Part shown: piece after piece, positions 37,691 through 48,068 of the stretch | How the letters are laid out: each line of letters begins with the position of its first letter | How positions within the stretch are numbered: position 1 is the stretch's first letter | Assembly: GCF_020921035.1 (NCBI RefSeq) | Contig: NC_063158.1 | Coordinates: 2,090,001 to 2,154,000 of the forward strand | Direction of reading: 5' to 3' | From: Rhodamnia argentea | Taxonomy: Eukaryota; Streptophyta; Magnoliopsida; Myrtales; Myrtaceae | DNA length: 64,000 nucleotides | Position numbers and translations under genes: made by a program | Notes under the pieces: model-generated | Databases searched by the model: none | What the model was told of the DNA's origin: nothing | What the model saw: only the letters and a program-made list of their open reading frames with translations

Positions 37691-38610
37691 TAAATTACCA
37701 TTTGGAGAAGCATGTGGTCTGCGTAGGAAACTGGCATTTTCCCTTCTCTTTTTTTTCCCGTTCTATCCTACTTCTATGTAAGAGCAGCAGTATGAGTTCA
37801 TGGACATGGATGAGAATCTTTGAGGTATGTGGTAAAGTCTGGTTCAGCTTTGGAGTCGACAACTAAAACACGAAACCAAGGAGTGAATTTGGAGAAGTCT
37901 GCTAGAAAATGGTAAAGAAATTGTGGATCTTACATAGCCAAAAACAGAGAAATTATTGGAAGCTGAATGCTCATGCCCACGTTGAGGAATGGGAGGTTAG
38001 AGTCTTATCTTCGTCATCTTCTACACCATCCTTCCTAAGATACTTCACGCAATGTCCACTCTGCTACATCATTCCCACATTTAACACACCTGCATATTTC
38101 AGTCCAAGCCGACAATATCGTGCAATTTCGTGGAACTACTGTCAACCGTTCTAAAAACTTAAACTGTTAGATGAATGTGTGGTTTAATATTTCAATATGC
38201 CAAAAGCTTATTTGGTACAATTTCTGATTTTCTCGTATTTGGTAACTTACAAAAATCTGGCTAGAGCCTATTGATGGTTACGCGTTCTTCTGCTTAGAAA
38301 CTCGTCCCGTCTAGAGAATAGAAATAGAAACTATTACTGAAAAAAAATTGTTCCCCAGAACGAAAATTTTACCATACAATCTGAAAGATTCGAACTCAAG
38401 ACCTTCTTACTTTAATATCATATGAGATTTCGTGAAACAGCAACCAACCTTTCTAAAAGCTTTAGCTATTAGATGAATGCATGGTTTAGTAGCAAAATAG
38501 TTCAATACATAAGTTAGTCTCAGAAATGCATCTTGAGAAGTTAGGCGATTTTTTTTTTTTTTTTTTCTGACATCTTAAGATCGCATCCATTTTTGGTAAT
38601 GCGCTTCTTC
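37691..38610. other. Upstream region of the GH9 gene with SINE-like pieces
   Basis: Two similar 45-base words, one near 38152 and one near 38455 (each with TTAGATGAATG and TGGTTTA), flank a stretch whose minus strand contains GAGTTCGAATCT. That resembles a tRNA-type B box, so a decayed tRNA-derived SINE near 38390-38480 is possible. A related phrase occurs at 57470-57530. No gene is seen before the GH9 start. Confidence 0.35.
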
Positions 38611-38617
38611 TATATAT
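38611..38617 (+). promoter_or_regulatory. TATA box of the GH9 gene
   Basis: TATATAT directly overlaps an upstream ATG at 38616 and lies 62-68 bases before the ATG at 38679. A transcript starting about 30 bases downstream of this box would exclude the 38616 ATG, which supports 38679 as the real start. Confidence 0.55.
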
Positions 38618-38678
38618 GGAGTCGGACCTGTCCACATTCCTTCCAATTGATCAAGCTTCTCTAGCGGGAGAAAAAATC

Positions 38679-41161
38679 ATGGGCCAGCGGCATTGTGGGA
38701 TGATGTTGTTCTTGATATTGTTCTGCTGGTGTGTAATGGCGAGTCATGAAGACTTGGCTCACGCCGAGGCAGACCAAGGGTTGTGCCTCGGAGATTTTGA
38801 CTACGGTGACGTGCTCAGCAAGGCCATTCTATTCTTCGAAGGCCAGCGGTCGGGGAAGTTGCCGGCGGGCCAGCGAGTCAAATGGAGGGGTGACTCTGCG
38901 CTATCAGACGGCAGGCTTGAGAATGTAATATACTTCCTGAATCACTGTTTATGTCCGACACGTCAATTACTCATACATCTGGACGGAATATCGTCAGTTT
39001 CTGTCTTGAAGTTTATTATATTATCGAGTTAGAGCATTGTCCTATGTTGTTGACAACCCTAATAGACATACAATTCCTTATCATTGACCCGGAAAATTTG
39101 TCCTCCAAATCAGAGACCTGATGGTGCTTTTTCGGCAGGTGAACTTGGTTGGAGGATACTACGACGCCGGCGACAACGTCAAGTTCAGTTGGCCGATGGC
39201 ATTCACTGTCACCCTGTTGAGCTGGACTGCTACAGAGTACCAGAGGGAGATCTCCGCGACCAACCAGCTCCGGTATTTGCAAAGCGCAATCAAATGGGGG
39301 ACCGACTTCCTATTACGAGCTCACGCTTCGCCTACCACACTATATACGCAGGTCCGGTGCTGTCTCGTTCTACATCAGATGTATAGCCTAATTTGCTTTA
39401 CCATCTGAATTAAGACTTGTACAATTATTTTCGCTGATCTCGATCATTGTAAGAGTCATTATAACGCGGTCTAACGTTGCACGTCACTTTCATAGGTGGG
39501 AGACGGAAACTCGGATCACCAATGCTGGGAACGCCCCGAAGACATGGACACGGCCAGGACGCTCTATAAGATCAACTCTAGTTCGCCAGGAACAGAAGCG
39601 GCAGCTGAAGCGGCCGCCGCTCTTTCTGCAGCTTCAATTGTTTTTAAGTCCGTCGACTCCAACTACTCCACGCTGCTTCTGAGGACATCGAAATCCGTAA
39701 GAGCTGAGAATCCCTGTGAATATAGATTCCTCGTACCTCATAAATTATAATGTCACACTGAGGCACGAGCACTGTCACTGTTTCAGCTGTTTGAATTGGC
39801 AGACAAGTATAGAGGATCTTACCAGGGCTCGTGCCCTTTCTACTGCTCTTACTCAGGCTACCAGGTAAATCCCACAAAGTCGTTGGTTCTTTTCCTGAAA
39901 TCATTGACTAAACTCAAGTTCTTGCAGGATGAGCTTTTATGGGCTAGTGTTTGGCTATACAAGGCAAGTGGAGACAGCAACTACTTGAACTATGTGTTGA
40001 GCAACCAGGGTTGGAGCCGGGCGGTTTCCGAGTTCAGCTGGGACAACAAATTTGCTGGCGCGCAAGTGCTCTTGGCAGAGGTAACATCCTTCGTTGATCG
40101 AAAACACTATTACCGTCTTCCGAAGCTGAAACATCCGATTATCTCTGGCGGAAATGTATCCACTAATCCAGCTCCTTTGATCAGGAGTTCCACGGTGGCA
40201 AGAACAGTTTGGCCCAGTTCAAAAGTGACGCGGCATCATTCGTGTGTGCTTTGATGCCCGGAAGTAGCTCTGTCCAGATCAAGACAACGCTCGGTACACA
40301 CTCTCGGATTTTCTACTCCATTGGGATTTTCAAATTTCCACTCTTGTGATAGGTGAGCTGCCCAGGGAAAGAGAGTGAATAGCTCAGATACATCATGTTT
40401 GCAGGTGGTCTGCTGTATACTCGAGACAGTTCGAATCTGCAGTACGCGACGAGCGCGTCAATGGTGCTCCTGATACATTCAAAGATGTTGAGCGAGGGTC
40501 ACATCGACGGAGTCCAATGCGGGTCCGCGCATTTCTCTGCCTCTCAAATTAGAGAATTCGCGAAATCACAGGTTAAACGCTACGTTCCTCCTCAGACAAA
40601 GGCATACAGATCCTAGTCATATTACGCGTATCGAGATAATTCGAACAGGAACATAACGTTGAATTGACAAACCAAGCAGGCGATGGATCCATGTTAAATC
40701 CAGATTGAAACGTGTTCGTGAACTTCAGTCACCCAAAATGAAGTACGTAGGGAACATTTTTGTGATCATGGTATGTTAATGTTTCTCAGGTGGACTACAT
40801 ATTGGGGAAGAATCCTATGAACATGTCATACATGGTGGGCTGGGGCACCAAATACCCGAGGCAGCTTCACCACCGTGGCGCATCGATCCCGTCCATCCAC
40901 ATCCACCCTGCTAAGGTTGGCTGCCATGACGGTCTCACGACGTACTATTCATCAACCAGTCCGAACCCGAACACGCATGAGGGGGCGATCGTGGGCGGGC
41001 CTGACTCGAATGACCAGTTTAGTGATTTGAGATCGGATTACTCACACTCGGAGCCTATGACGTACATGAATGCAGCCTTCGTGGGGGCAGTGGCTGCTTT
41101 GGTTTCTGGAACCCAAAAAGAGTGTGTGGGGACGAAGAAGACGGAGATTCGTTCGTTGTAA
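38679..41161 (+). CDS. Endo-1,4-beta-glucanase, GH9 class B (secreted)
   Basis: The eight exons I read are 38679-38924, 39139-39351, 39496-39696, 39787-39864, 39928-40080, 40185-40293, 40405-40571 and 40790-41161. All have GT-AG borders and join to 512 aa, normal for class B. The protein opens with a hydrophobic signal peptide ([15 protein letters not shown]) and has no membrane anchor or C-terminal CBM49. GH9 signatures are complete: [18 protein letters not shown] with the two catalytic-site Asp, HHRGAS with the catalytic His region, and [20 protein letters not shown] with the proton-donor Glu in SEP. It should hydrolyse internal beta-1,4-glucan bonds in the cell wall, as Arabidopsis CEL3/CEL5-like enzymes do. 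An in-frame ATG at 38616 would add 21 residues ahead of the signal peptide and is unlikely. It is convergent with the WRKY gene at 42036. Confidence 0.9.
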
Positions 41162-42035
41162 TAAAATAGAAACATACATTCGCTCAAAATCAAGTGCTCT
41201 TAAGTGAGAATGACTTTAAAGAACAGTGGGATGACCACTAATGCATTTGTCACAAATTCATACCAATCGGCAGAATTATTTAAATTCTGATGTAAAAGGT
41301 TTATAGAGATTTATGTCTTTTTTGTTCTACTAATAGAAGCAGATAGCATGATGTCAGGTCTAATGACACGAAATCAATGGGAAATTTACGTTAAAATCAT
41401 AGGACCCTATGAGATATTATTACTGCTAAGACTTTGGTTAACTCCAATAACAATTGAATGAAAGCACATAACTCATGTGAAATAATTTATTGAAAGAAAG
41501 ACATTTTCCTACTATCTTAACATTTGTATAGATTATAAAGGTGTGTTTGTTTTGCAGAAAATAAATAATTTTGAAAAATAATTTTCAAAGTATAATCGCT
41601 TGTATCGCTTACAAAAGCGAATGAACGAAAAAAAAAAATCATCGAAAAGGAACCCTAATGAACTTTTGGTCCATTTTGACTCTTATATGTGTTTATCCTC
41701 TTTTTATGGTTTTTTTTGTCTTTCTCATTTATTGCCTTCCTTTTCTATGATTCAGTAGGGAAGAGGATGGGGCCCGTGGCTTTGGTCACCCGGTTGACAA
41801 AACGCTCCAAAACGTGCACAAGTTGATTGCATATCTAGAAAATTTGAAAAAAAAATTATGTCTTAAGTCTCTCAATTATTGAAACACATGCATGAGCATG
41901 ACGTTCCATGATCCTTGCAGTTATTAAATTACAATTGAGAAGCAAACTTAAAAAACCATCATCACTTGGACAAGAATACCTCAAGATGTGATTCGTTAAT
42001 ATCATTCTGTCGAACGAGTTCTTTGTGAGGCGATT
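41162..42035. other. Spacer between the GH9 and WRKY stop codons
   Basis: Contains the 3' regions of two convergent genes. Around 41540-41600 the GTTTGTTTTGCAGAAAATAA word is the left part of a MITE that is more complete in copy 2 (54285-54512), so a deletion has removed its remainder here. No other gene was seen. Confidence 0.5.
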
Positions 42036-43243
42036 TTAGCTGCAGCCGGCGAGGCCTAGATCCATGACCATCTCGTTTAACTCCTCGAACCCCATGAATA
42101 TTTCATCGCTGAAGAACGACGTCCGGTCAACGTTGTTCTCGTCGCTCCCACCCAATAACCTGCTCCCGCAGCTGGACAATTGCTCCTTGTCTTCTTCAGA
42201 AAGAGTCGCGACGAGCGGAGGAGTCGTTGGAGACCGAACGGCGGTCAAGCCCGGAGACTCACATGCGCTGTTGGCTAGAGGCCCACACCTGTTGCCTTTA
42301 ACTATGGCGGATTGCTTTGCTTTAGGGGGAGCGAACTTGTTCCTGGTGCTGCCGGCGAGCGTGTTCCGGCGAGTCAGGTGGGTGTGGCTGTGCTCGCCGG
42401 TGTAGGCCACGACAAAGACGCTGGGGTCGGAGCTGCTTCGTTCGACTTGTTTCCTTGCCAAACAACCCTTTGAGCTGCTGCACCTATAGTAGCTCCTATT
42501 AATGCACAAATTTTTCCAACCCAAGCAACACATTCAGTTAGGTCAAGTGAAATAATGTGGGTCCGAGAGGAAAAAAAATTGAAACGTTGCCCGTTGCCAA
42601 GAAAATTTGTGGAACTGAGATTAATTTAAACTCAGCCATTCAGTGCAAATTGAAGCTCAAGTTGCATCCTTTGGACCGACCTGGGATAGGGCGAACCCTT
42701 GATCGGTTTCTGGCCGTACTTGCGCCAAGCCCACATGTCCGACGAGATCCCGTCCGCCGTCACATGGTGCACCTCCCTTTTCTGCTGATTCTTCCTAATT
42801 ATCCAATTAAACCTAATCAATCTTTTGATGAACATCAACGCGCAAACCAATTCTCATAATAAGAAGATCTATTTCTCTTACCTTCTCCTTTGTTTAGCTC
42901 CATCATAATGAACTGCCTGGCTCGTCGTCGAAGCATCCGTCAAGGGCTCTTCTTCCTTCAGCTTATTCTCGGCCTCTTCAATCACTTCTTCGGATTTCGA
43001 TGCCGCATCACTCACAGACAGCGGCACTGGATAGAACGGCTTGTAGAGCTGCTCCCAATCATCTAAGAGTGCCGACGTCTCGGCAAACTCAGGAAACCCG
43101 GCGAAGAGGAACTCTTCCTGTTGCGGGCTGGCAACAGACCACCACATCGCACAATCCGTGACGTCGTAACAAGTCTCGCCAACGCTGCACCCCCGGACGA
43201 CAGCCTGCAGATCCCAATCATGGACGCAGCACGTGGGATTCAT
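42036..43243 (-). CDS. WRKY transcription factor, group IIe (WRKY22/29-like), copy 1
   Basis: Three exons: 43243-42882, 42794-42681 and 42495-42036, giving 311 aa. Both introns are phase 2, and the second falls after SPYPR inside the domain, as in group II. The domain reads [40 protein letters not shown], then TGEHSH, with zinc ligands in YYRC, KGC and HSH. A basic stretch KQRRRKNQQKR precedes it. The acidic C-terminal tail ([16 protein letters not shown]) suits an activation region. W-box binding in the nucleus is expected. Relatives in Arabidopsis act in pattern-triggered immunity and senescence; that role here is inference. The donor of intron 2 is GTCGGT, weak but identical in copy 2. Copy 2 at 55577 differs at about 32 residues, none within the core domain of exon 2. 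Confidence 0.9.
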
Positions 43244-43305
43244 TGCACAGTAGGAGATTATCTCAGATCAAAGGTTTGATAAAAAGAAGGTAAGGGAGGA
43301 GGATG

Positions 43306-43313
43306 TTTATATA
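43306..43313 (-). promoter_or_regulatory. TATA box of WRKY copy 1
   Basis: TATATAAA on the minus strand, 63-70 bases upstream of the ATG. A TTGACT W-box core lies further upstream near 43408 on the plus strand, which would allow WRKY autoregulation. This is a motif match only. Confidence 0.5.
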
Positions 43314-44302
43314 TTGGGAGAGATTTCGGGTGACGAATTCAAAAGTTGCGAGCTTGAGGTGTCCAGTTGCGCCTCAACCCCCGAGTTCTTGCATCAATAT
43401 TCTGGGTTTGACTATGCGGAAAAAGTCAGACGATTTTAAAAATATGATGGGCATTGAATGAATGGATGCGTGAATCAGCAAAAGATATAGATAGTCCTTC
43501 TTATATACAAGTTGCAGGAGACGCCAAGACTTTCTTTGGATCTATTGGTGGCTAAAGTTGATTCTCTATCTTTTTCCATTGCCCTTCCTTCACTTTCGGG
43601 GATGACTTTGAACTTTTGGCGTTTATGAAAAGCTCCAATTGTTTTTTTTCTTTTTTTGGACTGTTTACAAGTCGGCTGTGGACTTGGGAAATTGGGGGAG
43701 ATCTTGCTGGAAAACTTCTGCCTTACTTTTCGGGTCAGTCCACAATATGGGAAGAAGAAGAAGAAAATGAACAATCTAGGAAATTTCCCGCTTAGGGTTA
43801 TACTATTGTTCATAAAGTAAGTAACACAAAGATCTTAGAGGTTTAATGGGATAAGAGTCGTTTCATGAAAATGTCAAACTTGAAAGTTTGAAAATGGCTG
43901 CCATATGGAGAAAGTCAAAAGGAAAAATATATGAATAAACAGATACAGAGTTGCTAGTGGGATTGGTGCAAATTTTATTGGAATTCTTGCATGGGGATGC
44001 CACTATATCCATAAACAAAATAATCCTCTGACGTTTGTGACACAGTGGTAACGATTGACACGAATTTCACGACATTGCAAAAGCTCGCACACAAGCGCAA
44101 AGGATCGCTTGAAAGGCCAGTATAAAAAAAAAAATACAATTAAATTATATTCACTAGAAATTCTAAAACTTATCAGTAAAGTAAAATCAAGTACTAAAAC
44201 TTTCAGAAAGTGCAATCAAATTCTAAAACTTGATAAATTAGTGTGATCTAGTCCTTCCGTTCACTCCGTCCAATTCGATTAAAGAAAATTGCCGACATGG
44301 CA
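43314..44302. other. Upstream region of WRKY copy 1
   Basis: This non-coding DNA is shared with copy 2 (56853-57985). Frames such as 43475-43813 and 44003-44215 are open in both copies only in part and show no domain. It probably includes the distal promoter. Confidence 0.5.
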
Positions 44303-44311
44303 TTTTTATTA

Positions 44312-45134
44312 GGGTTAATACCATGAAAAACCCTAAACCGGTACACCCGTGACAAATTTACCCCAAACTATTTTTTTGACCACGAAAAACCCCAAACCGG
44401 TACATATGTGACAAATTTACCCCAAACTATTTTTTTTACCACCAAAAACCCTAAACTGGTATATTTGTGACAAATTTACCCTAAACTAATTATTTTGACC
44501 ACGAAATACCCTAAACCGGTACACATGTGACAAATTCACCCCCCGTTAAATCGTCACTTTGTTTTGGCTTTTGGTCCGCTACGGTATGGGAGGACACAAC
44601 CCTTGGTGCTCCACCCATCCGTGCGCTATGGATGGTGTCATCGTACAAGAAGAGACTACTGAAGGAAGGAGGTTCACGATTTGACATAAATAGATAAGCC
44701 TTAGGGGCAGCCGGCGGCGAAGATCCCGACCATGGAGACCATGGGGATAACCTGGTAACAATGATACGGAAAGCAAGTCTTCGATCTTACAAAGAAATGC
44801 GATGGCTCGAAGACCTCGTCTCTAATGCTTTTGCCTTCCACGAGACCGTACTTGTCAGATCCGAAGATCGTCTATCTCAAATTGATAAACCAGTAACAAA
44901 TAGAGGGTTAGAACCCCATATTGATATACCCGTCAACTATCACATGTCACTAAATCAACAATTTGATAGTTAAATTTAATGAAAATTAATGGAGGGTCAA
45001 TTTGTCACATGTGTACCGGTTTAGGATAAATTTGTCACAGGTGTACCAGTTTAGGGTTTTTTGTGGTCAAAAAAATAATTTGGGGTAAATTTGTCACAAG
45101 TGTACCAGTTTGGGGTTTTCCATGGTATTAACCC
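44312..45134. mobile_element. Mutator-like element with unrelated cargo, copy 1 only
   Basis: Ends GGGTTAATACCATGAAAAAC and the complement of TTTTCCATGGTATTAACCC form the terminal inverted repeat. An identical 9-bp duplication TTTTTATTA flanks it (44303-44311 and 45135-45143), the Mutator-like hallmark. The arms are built of repeated words CCAAACCGGTACA and GTGACAAATTTACCC. Copy 2 keeps the uninterrupted target near 57995. The core (about 44555-44895) is unlike the arms and is open on both strands: plus 44698-44973, and minus 44871-44701. No transposase is present. It may be a Pack-MULE-like capture of host sequence, whose source I do not recognise. Confidence 0.85.
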
Positions 45135-45143
45135 TTTTTATTA

Positions 45144-46486
45144 CTTTATCTCTCCTACTTGGCGTTGACGTGGCTGAAACAAGAACAATAAGTCCAAAGC
45201 AACGTTGTGGTAGTCCAAATTTGATTTTTAATATAAACATTAATTAATTTTTTTTTTAAAAAGCAAAACCAGCGAGGACCCATGCTAGCTCCCATTGCTG
45301 TCGGCCCCCATCCTCACCGAAAGGGCCGGCGATGATGGGGCAAGGGTCGGCAGGGGTTGCCGGGCCTTTAGTGACTTAATTACACTTTGGTAGCAAGTTT
45401 TAAGACTTCTAATGAACATATTTCTAGTACCAATAATCAATTTTAGAACTCAATTGCACTTTAATGGCAGGTTTTAGGTTTGCTAACACCCTAAATACTA
45501 ACACAACCCTAGGAATTTAGAAAATCAAATATAAGTGGAAAGAAAGAAATAGGAAAAAAAATCAGCTTTTGGAACCGTGCTGTATAAGCTCATATCGCAA
45601 TGATCAAAGTCACCTATGCTCCCAGATTAATAAACCAAAGGTGAAGGGGCTCAGCTCAAGAAGAAGGACAATCGTGGCTCGTTCCTTTCAAAGTCTCTGC
45701 TCCTTTTCAGGTTCATGGTTGGTGGAGAAATCATTTGTACTCCGATGTCGATTGAACGAGTGGTTTAAGGGGTTCGTACCGTTTCAAAGAAACTGTGAGT
45801 TACATAACGAGTACATATTGCAAAAAAAAAAAAAAAGTGTAGGATAAGTGAATCGGACCTCTAGTATGCACACAGTAAAAGGTTCTTCACTTTTTGCCGT
45901 CACTCGGTAGTCCGGACTCTTCCTCGAATAATTTGGATAGCTCTTGAATGGTGAAATTTTTCAAGTACCTTATTGGAAACACAAACTGCTTTTGGTCGAT
46001 CTTGCATGCAGAAATAGGAAAAAAGGATCTGTCATTAACCATTTTGTCCCCACTGAATGGTTTCTTTCTCCTTTCTTTCTTTTTATTTTTCAACTTGCCT
46101 TAACTAGTGCATGGTGTGGATATACACATTTTCCTGTGGCAATAGTTCAATTTCATCGGTTCATACTGCTATTTAAATGTCTTCTGGCAACCCTACGGAA
46201 GGTGGAAGACTGAATATATCACTATCTATGTACTTGAAATTTCAGAAATTTCTGGGTCCCCCAGCATTGCTCGCCAATGTGACACGGCGTGTCTAACAAA
46301 TTACTCAATGCCTCGGTTGGTATGGATAATACAAAAACCGGCAGGAACCGACACTGGACTACTTTTCGGTGACCTTTGATCTTGTGATTCATCGAGAGAA
46401 TGTGGTTAATCAAGTGGACAACCAAAGTCAGAGGGCACATGTCAGAATGAGCAATTGAAGAATGGCTTTTGACTTTGTGATGAATA
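45144..46486. other. End of duplication copy 1 and adjacent intergenic DNA
   Basis: Similarity to copy 2 ends near 45545. After that, up to the LTR at 46487, I see no gene; frames at 45569-45847 and 45944-46213 have no recognisable domain. Confidence 0.4.
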
Positions 46487-46892
46487 TGTCGGATTTGACG
46501 AGATCCAATTCAAGTATGTGGCCTATCAATTCTAGTATTTTACGAGAATATTTTTGTCAGATCCAATTGAGCTTCTAGAACCCATATCATAAACCTCAAT
46601 AGACAGTTGAGATTAGGCTACTTTAGGATTGGTCCCATCACTGCCTCTATATAAGATCTCTTTTTGTGGAGAACGGCTAACGCTTTTCTCACGCTTTTGC
46701 TTCTTCCACAAAATCACAGAGGAAAAAAAATACACATCTATCACAATTATTTTAGAGGAGAGTGGTGAAGATCTATACCATAAAAGACATTCTCTCTTAT
46801 CGGATCAATAATGGCTTCCTTTGATTCGGATACGTTACATCTATCAATTCCGTTTTACGTTCGTGTGATTGAAAGATCCTATCAATTTAACA
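46487..46892 (+). repeat. 5' LTR of the decayed Copia element
   Basis: 406 bases with a TATA-like CTATATAAG at about 46650. The Met-tRNA-type primer binding site follows at once. Confidence 0.85.
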
Positions 46893-48068
46893 TGTGGTAT
46901 CAAAGCGATGGCTTATTCAACGTACGGACATAGTTATAATGTTTATTATGATCTTTTGTCGCCTTTTATGATTGATTCATGGTATTTTGTTGATGATGGA
47001 ATAAGTATATGACGATAATTGATAATGCTGCCAAAAGAAAGAACACGCAGCCGTGCTTTCCTTGCAGTGGATCAGGTGCTCGTAAGTTACCTCGGACAAC
47101 CCCTTTTGACATAGTGTTGAGCCTCGAGTAGTGGAGTCATGTTGCTAGAGTTTGCTATTTAACATGTTTGAATTGATTAAGATTCTCGGGACGCTCTATA
47201 CTCGTTGAATTGCACTGCTTTATGGCAGACCATTGTATAGTCTTGAATTCCTCATATGATCTGACTCACTAGATCCAGACGACGTCAGTACTTAAGCATT
47301 TGTCTGTCTAAGTGATGGTACTTTCTATTTGACGAGGATATTGCTTTCTTGTCGAGAACCTTGAAATGGGACCAATTGCGGACAATCTGAATGCACTCCT
47401 GTACGGCATGATCAGTAGTGCTTGATAATCTCCTTCCTTCTGAGATCGGTGACGGACTTAAAAGACGTTAGTTTTGAGGGCAAGATAATCTATTATGTTC
47501 AATAAATTTTTATACTTTATAGTGATTCTAAACTATTTGAGCAGTAATCAGCCCAACGAAAGATTATTGTTTTAAATAGATTTTGATATTGATAAAACTG
47601 TCTAATGTTACACTCATGATTAAATTCGTAACTGGCCCGACAGAAAGTTAAAATATTTAATTTTGAGTAGAATGATAATCTGATATGCAGATAAATTGCA
47701 AATATGCGATTCGAATTAATTCTGCCCAACAGTAATTTAATTTGATTTATTATTGCCTTATGAAATTTGATGATAAGTTTTGAAAGAATCCATTTAAAGT
47801 GTTTATAGTTGGCCCAACGGAAGACTATAGATAACTCTTGGATTTCTTTTGGTAAAGTTATGTGTATTTTACCTTTCGTGTAAGTGAACTGGTTATTTTT
47901 CAGTCTACTATAATGATGAATTAAACCATTTATTTGTTTTTGTGGATTTTCTAAAAGGTACTAATGTGCATAATTTTACTGATCTAGCATACAATCCTAC
48001 TGTTATTACGACTGAGTGGTACAAACTTTAAGAAGTGGAAAGAGCAAATAAGCCTCATTCTTGGGGTC

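Larger units (their letters stand above)
40796..45545. repeat. Segmental duplication, copy 1
   Basis: This block aligns collinearly with 53681-58405. It holds the last GH9 exon, the convergent WRKY gene and about 2.3 kb upstream of the WRKY. Exon positions are offset by 12,885 bases at the start and 13,541 at the WRKY stop; the offset changes only where one copy carries an indel. This copy has the extra 823-bp insertion at 44312-45134. Similarity in WRKY exon 3 is about 92 percent by hand count (35 differences in 460). Confidence 0.9.

Noticed and set aside
38390..38480. tRNA gene on the minus strand suggested by GAGTTCGAATCT
   Set aside because: No cloverleaf or A box could be assembled; at most it is a decayed tRNA-derived SINE.
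38616..38678. Alternative N-terminal extension of GH9
   Set aside because: The ATG overlaps the TATA box and the added residues would precede the signal peptide.
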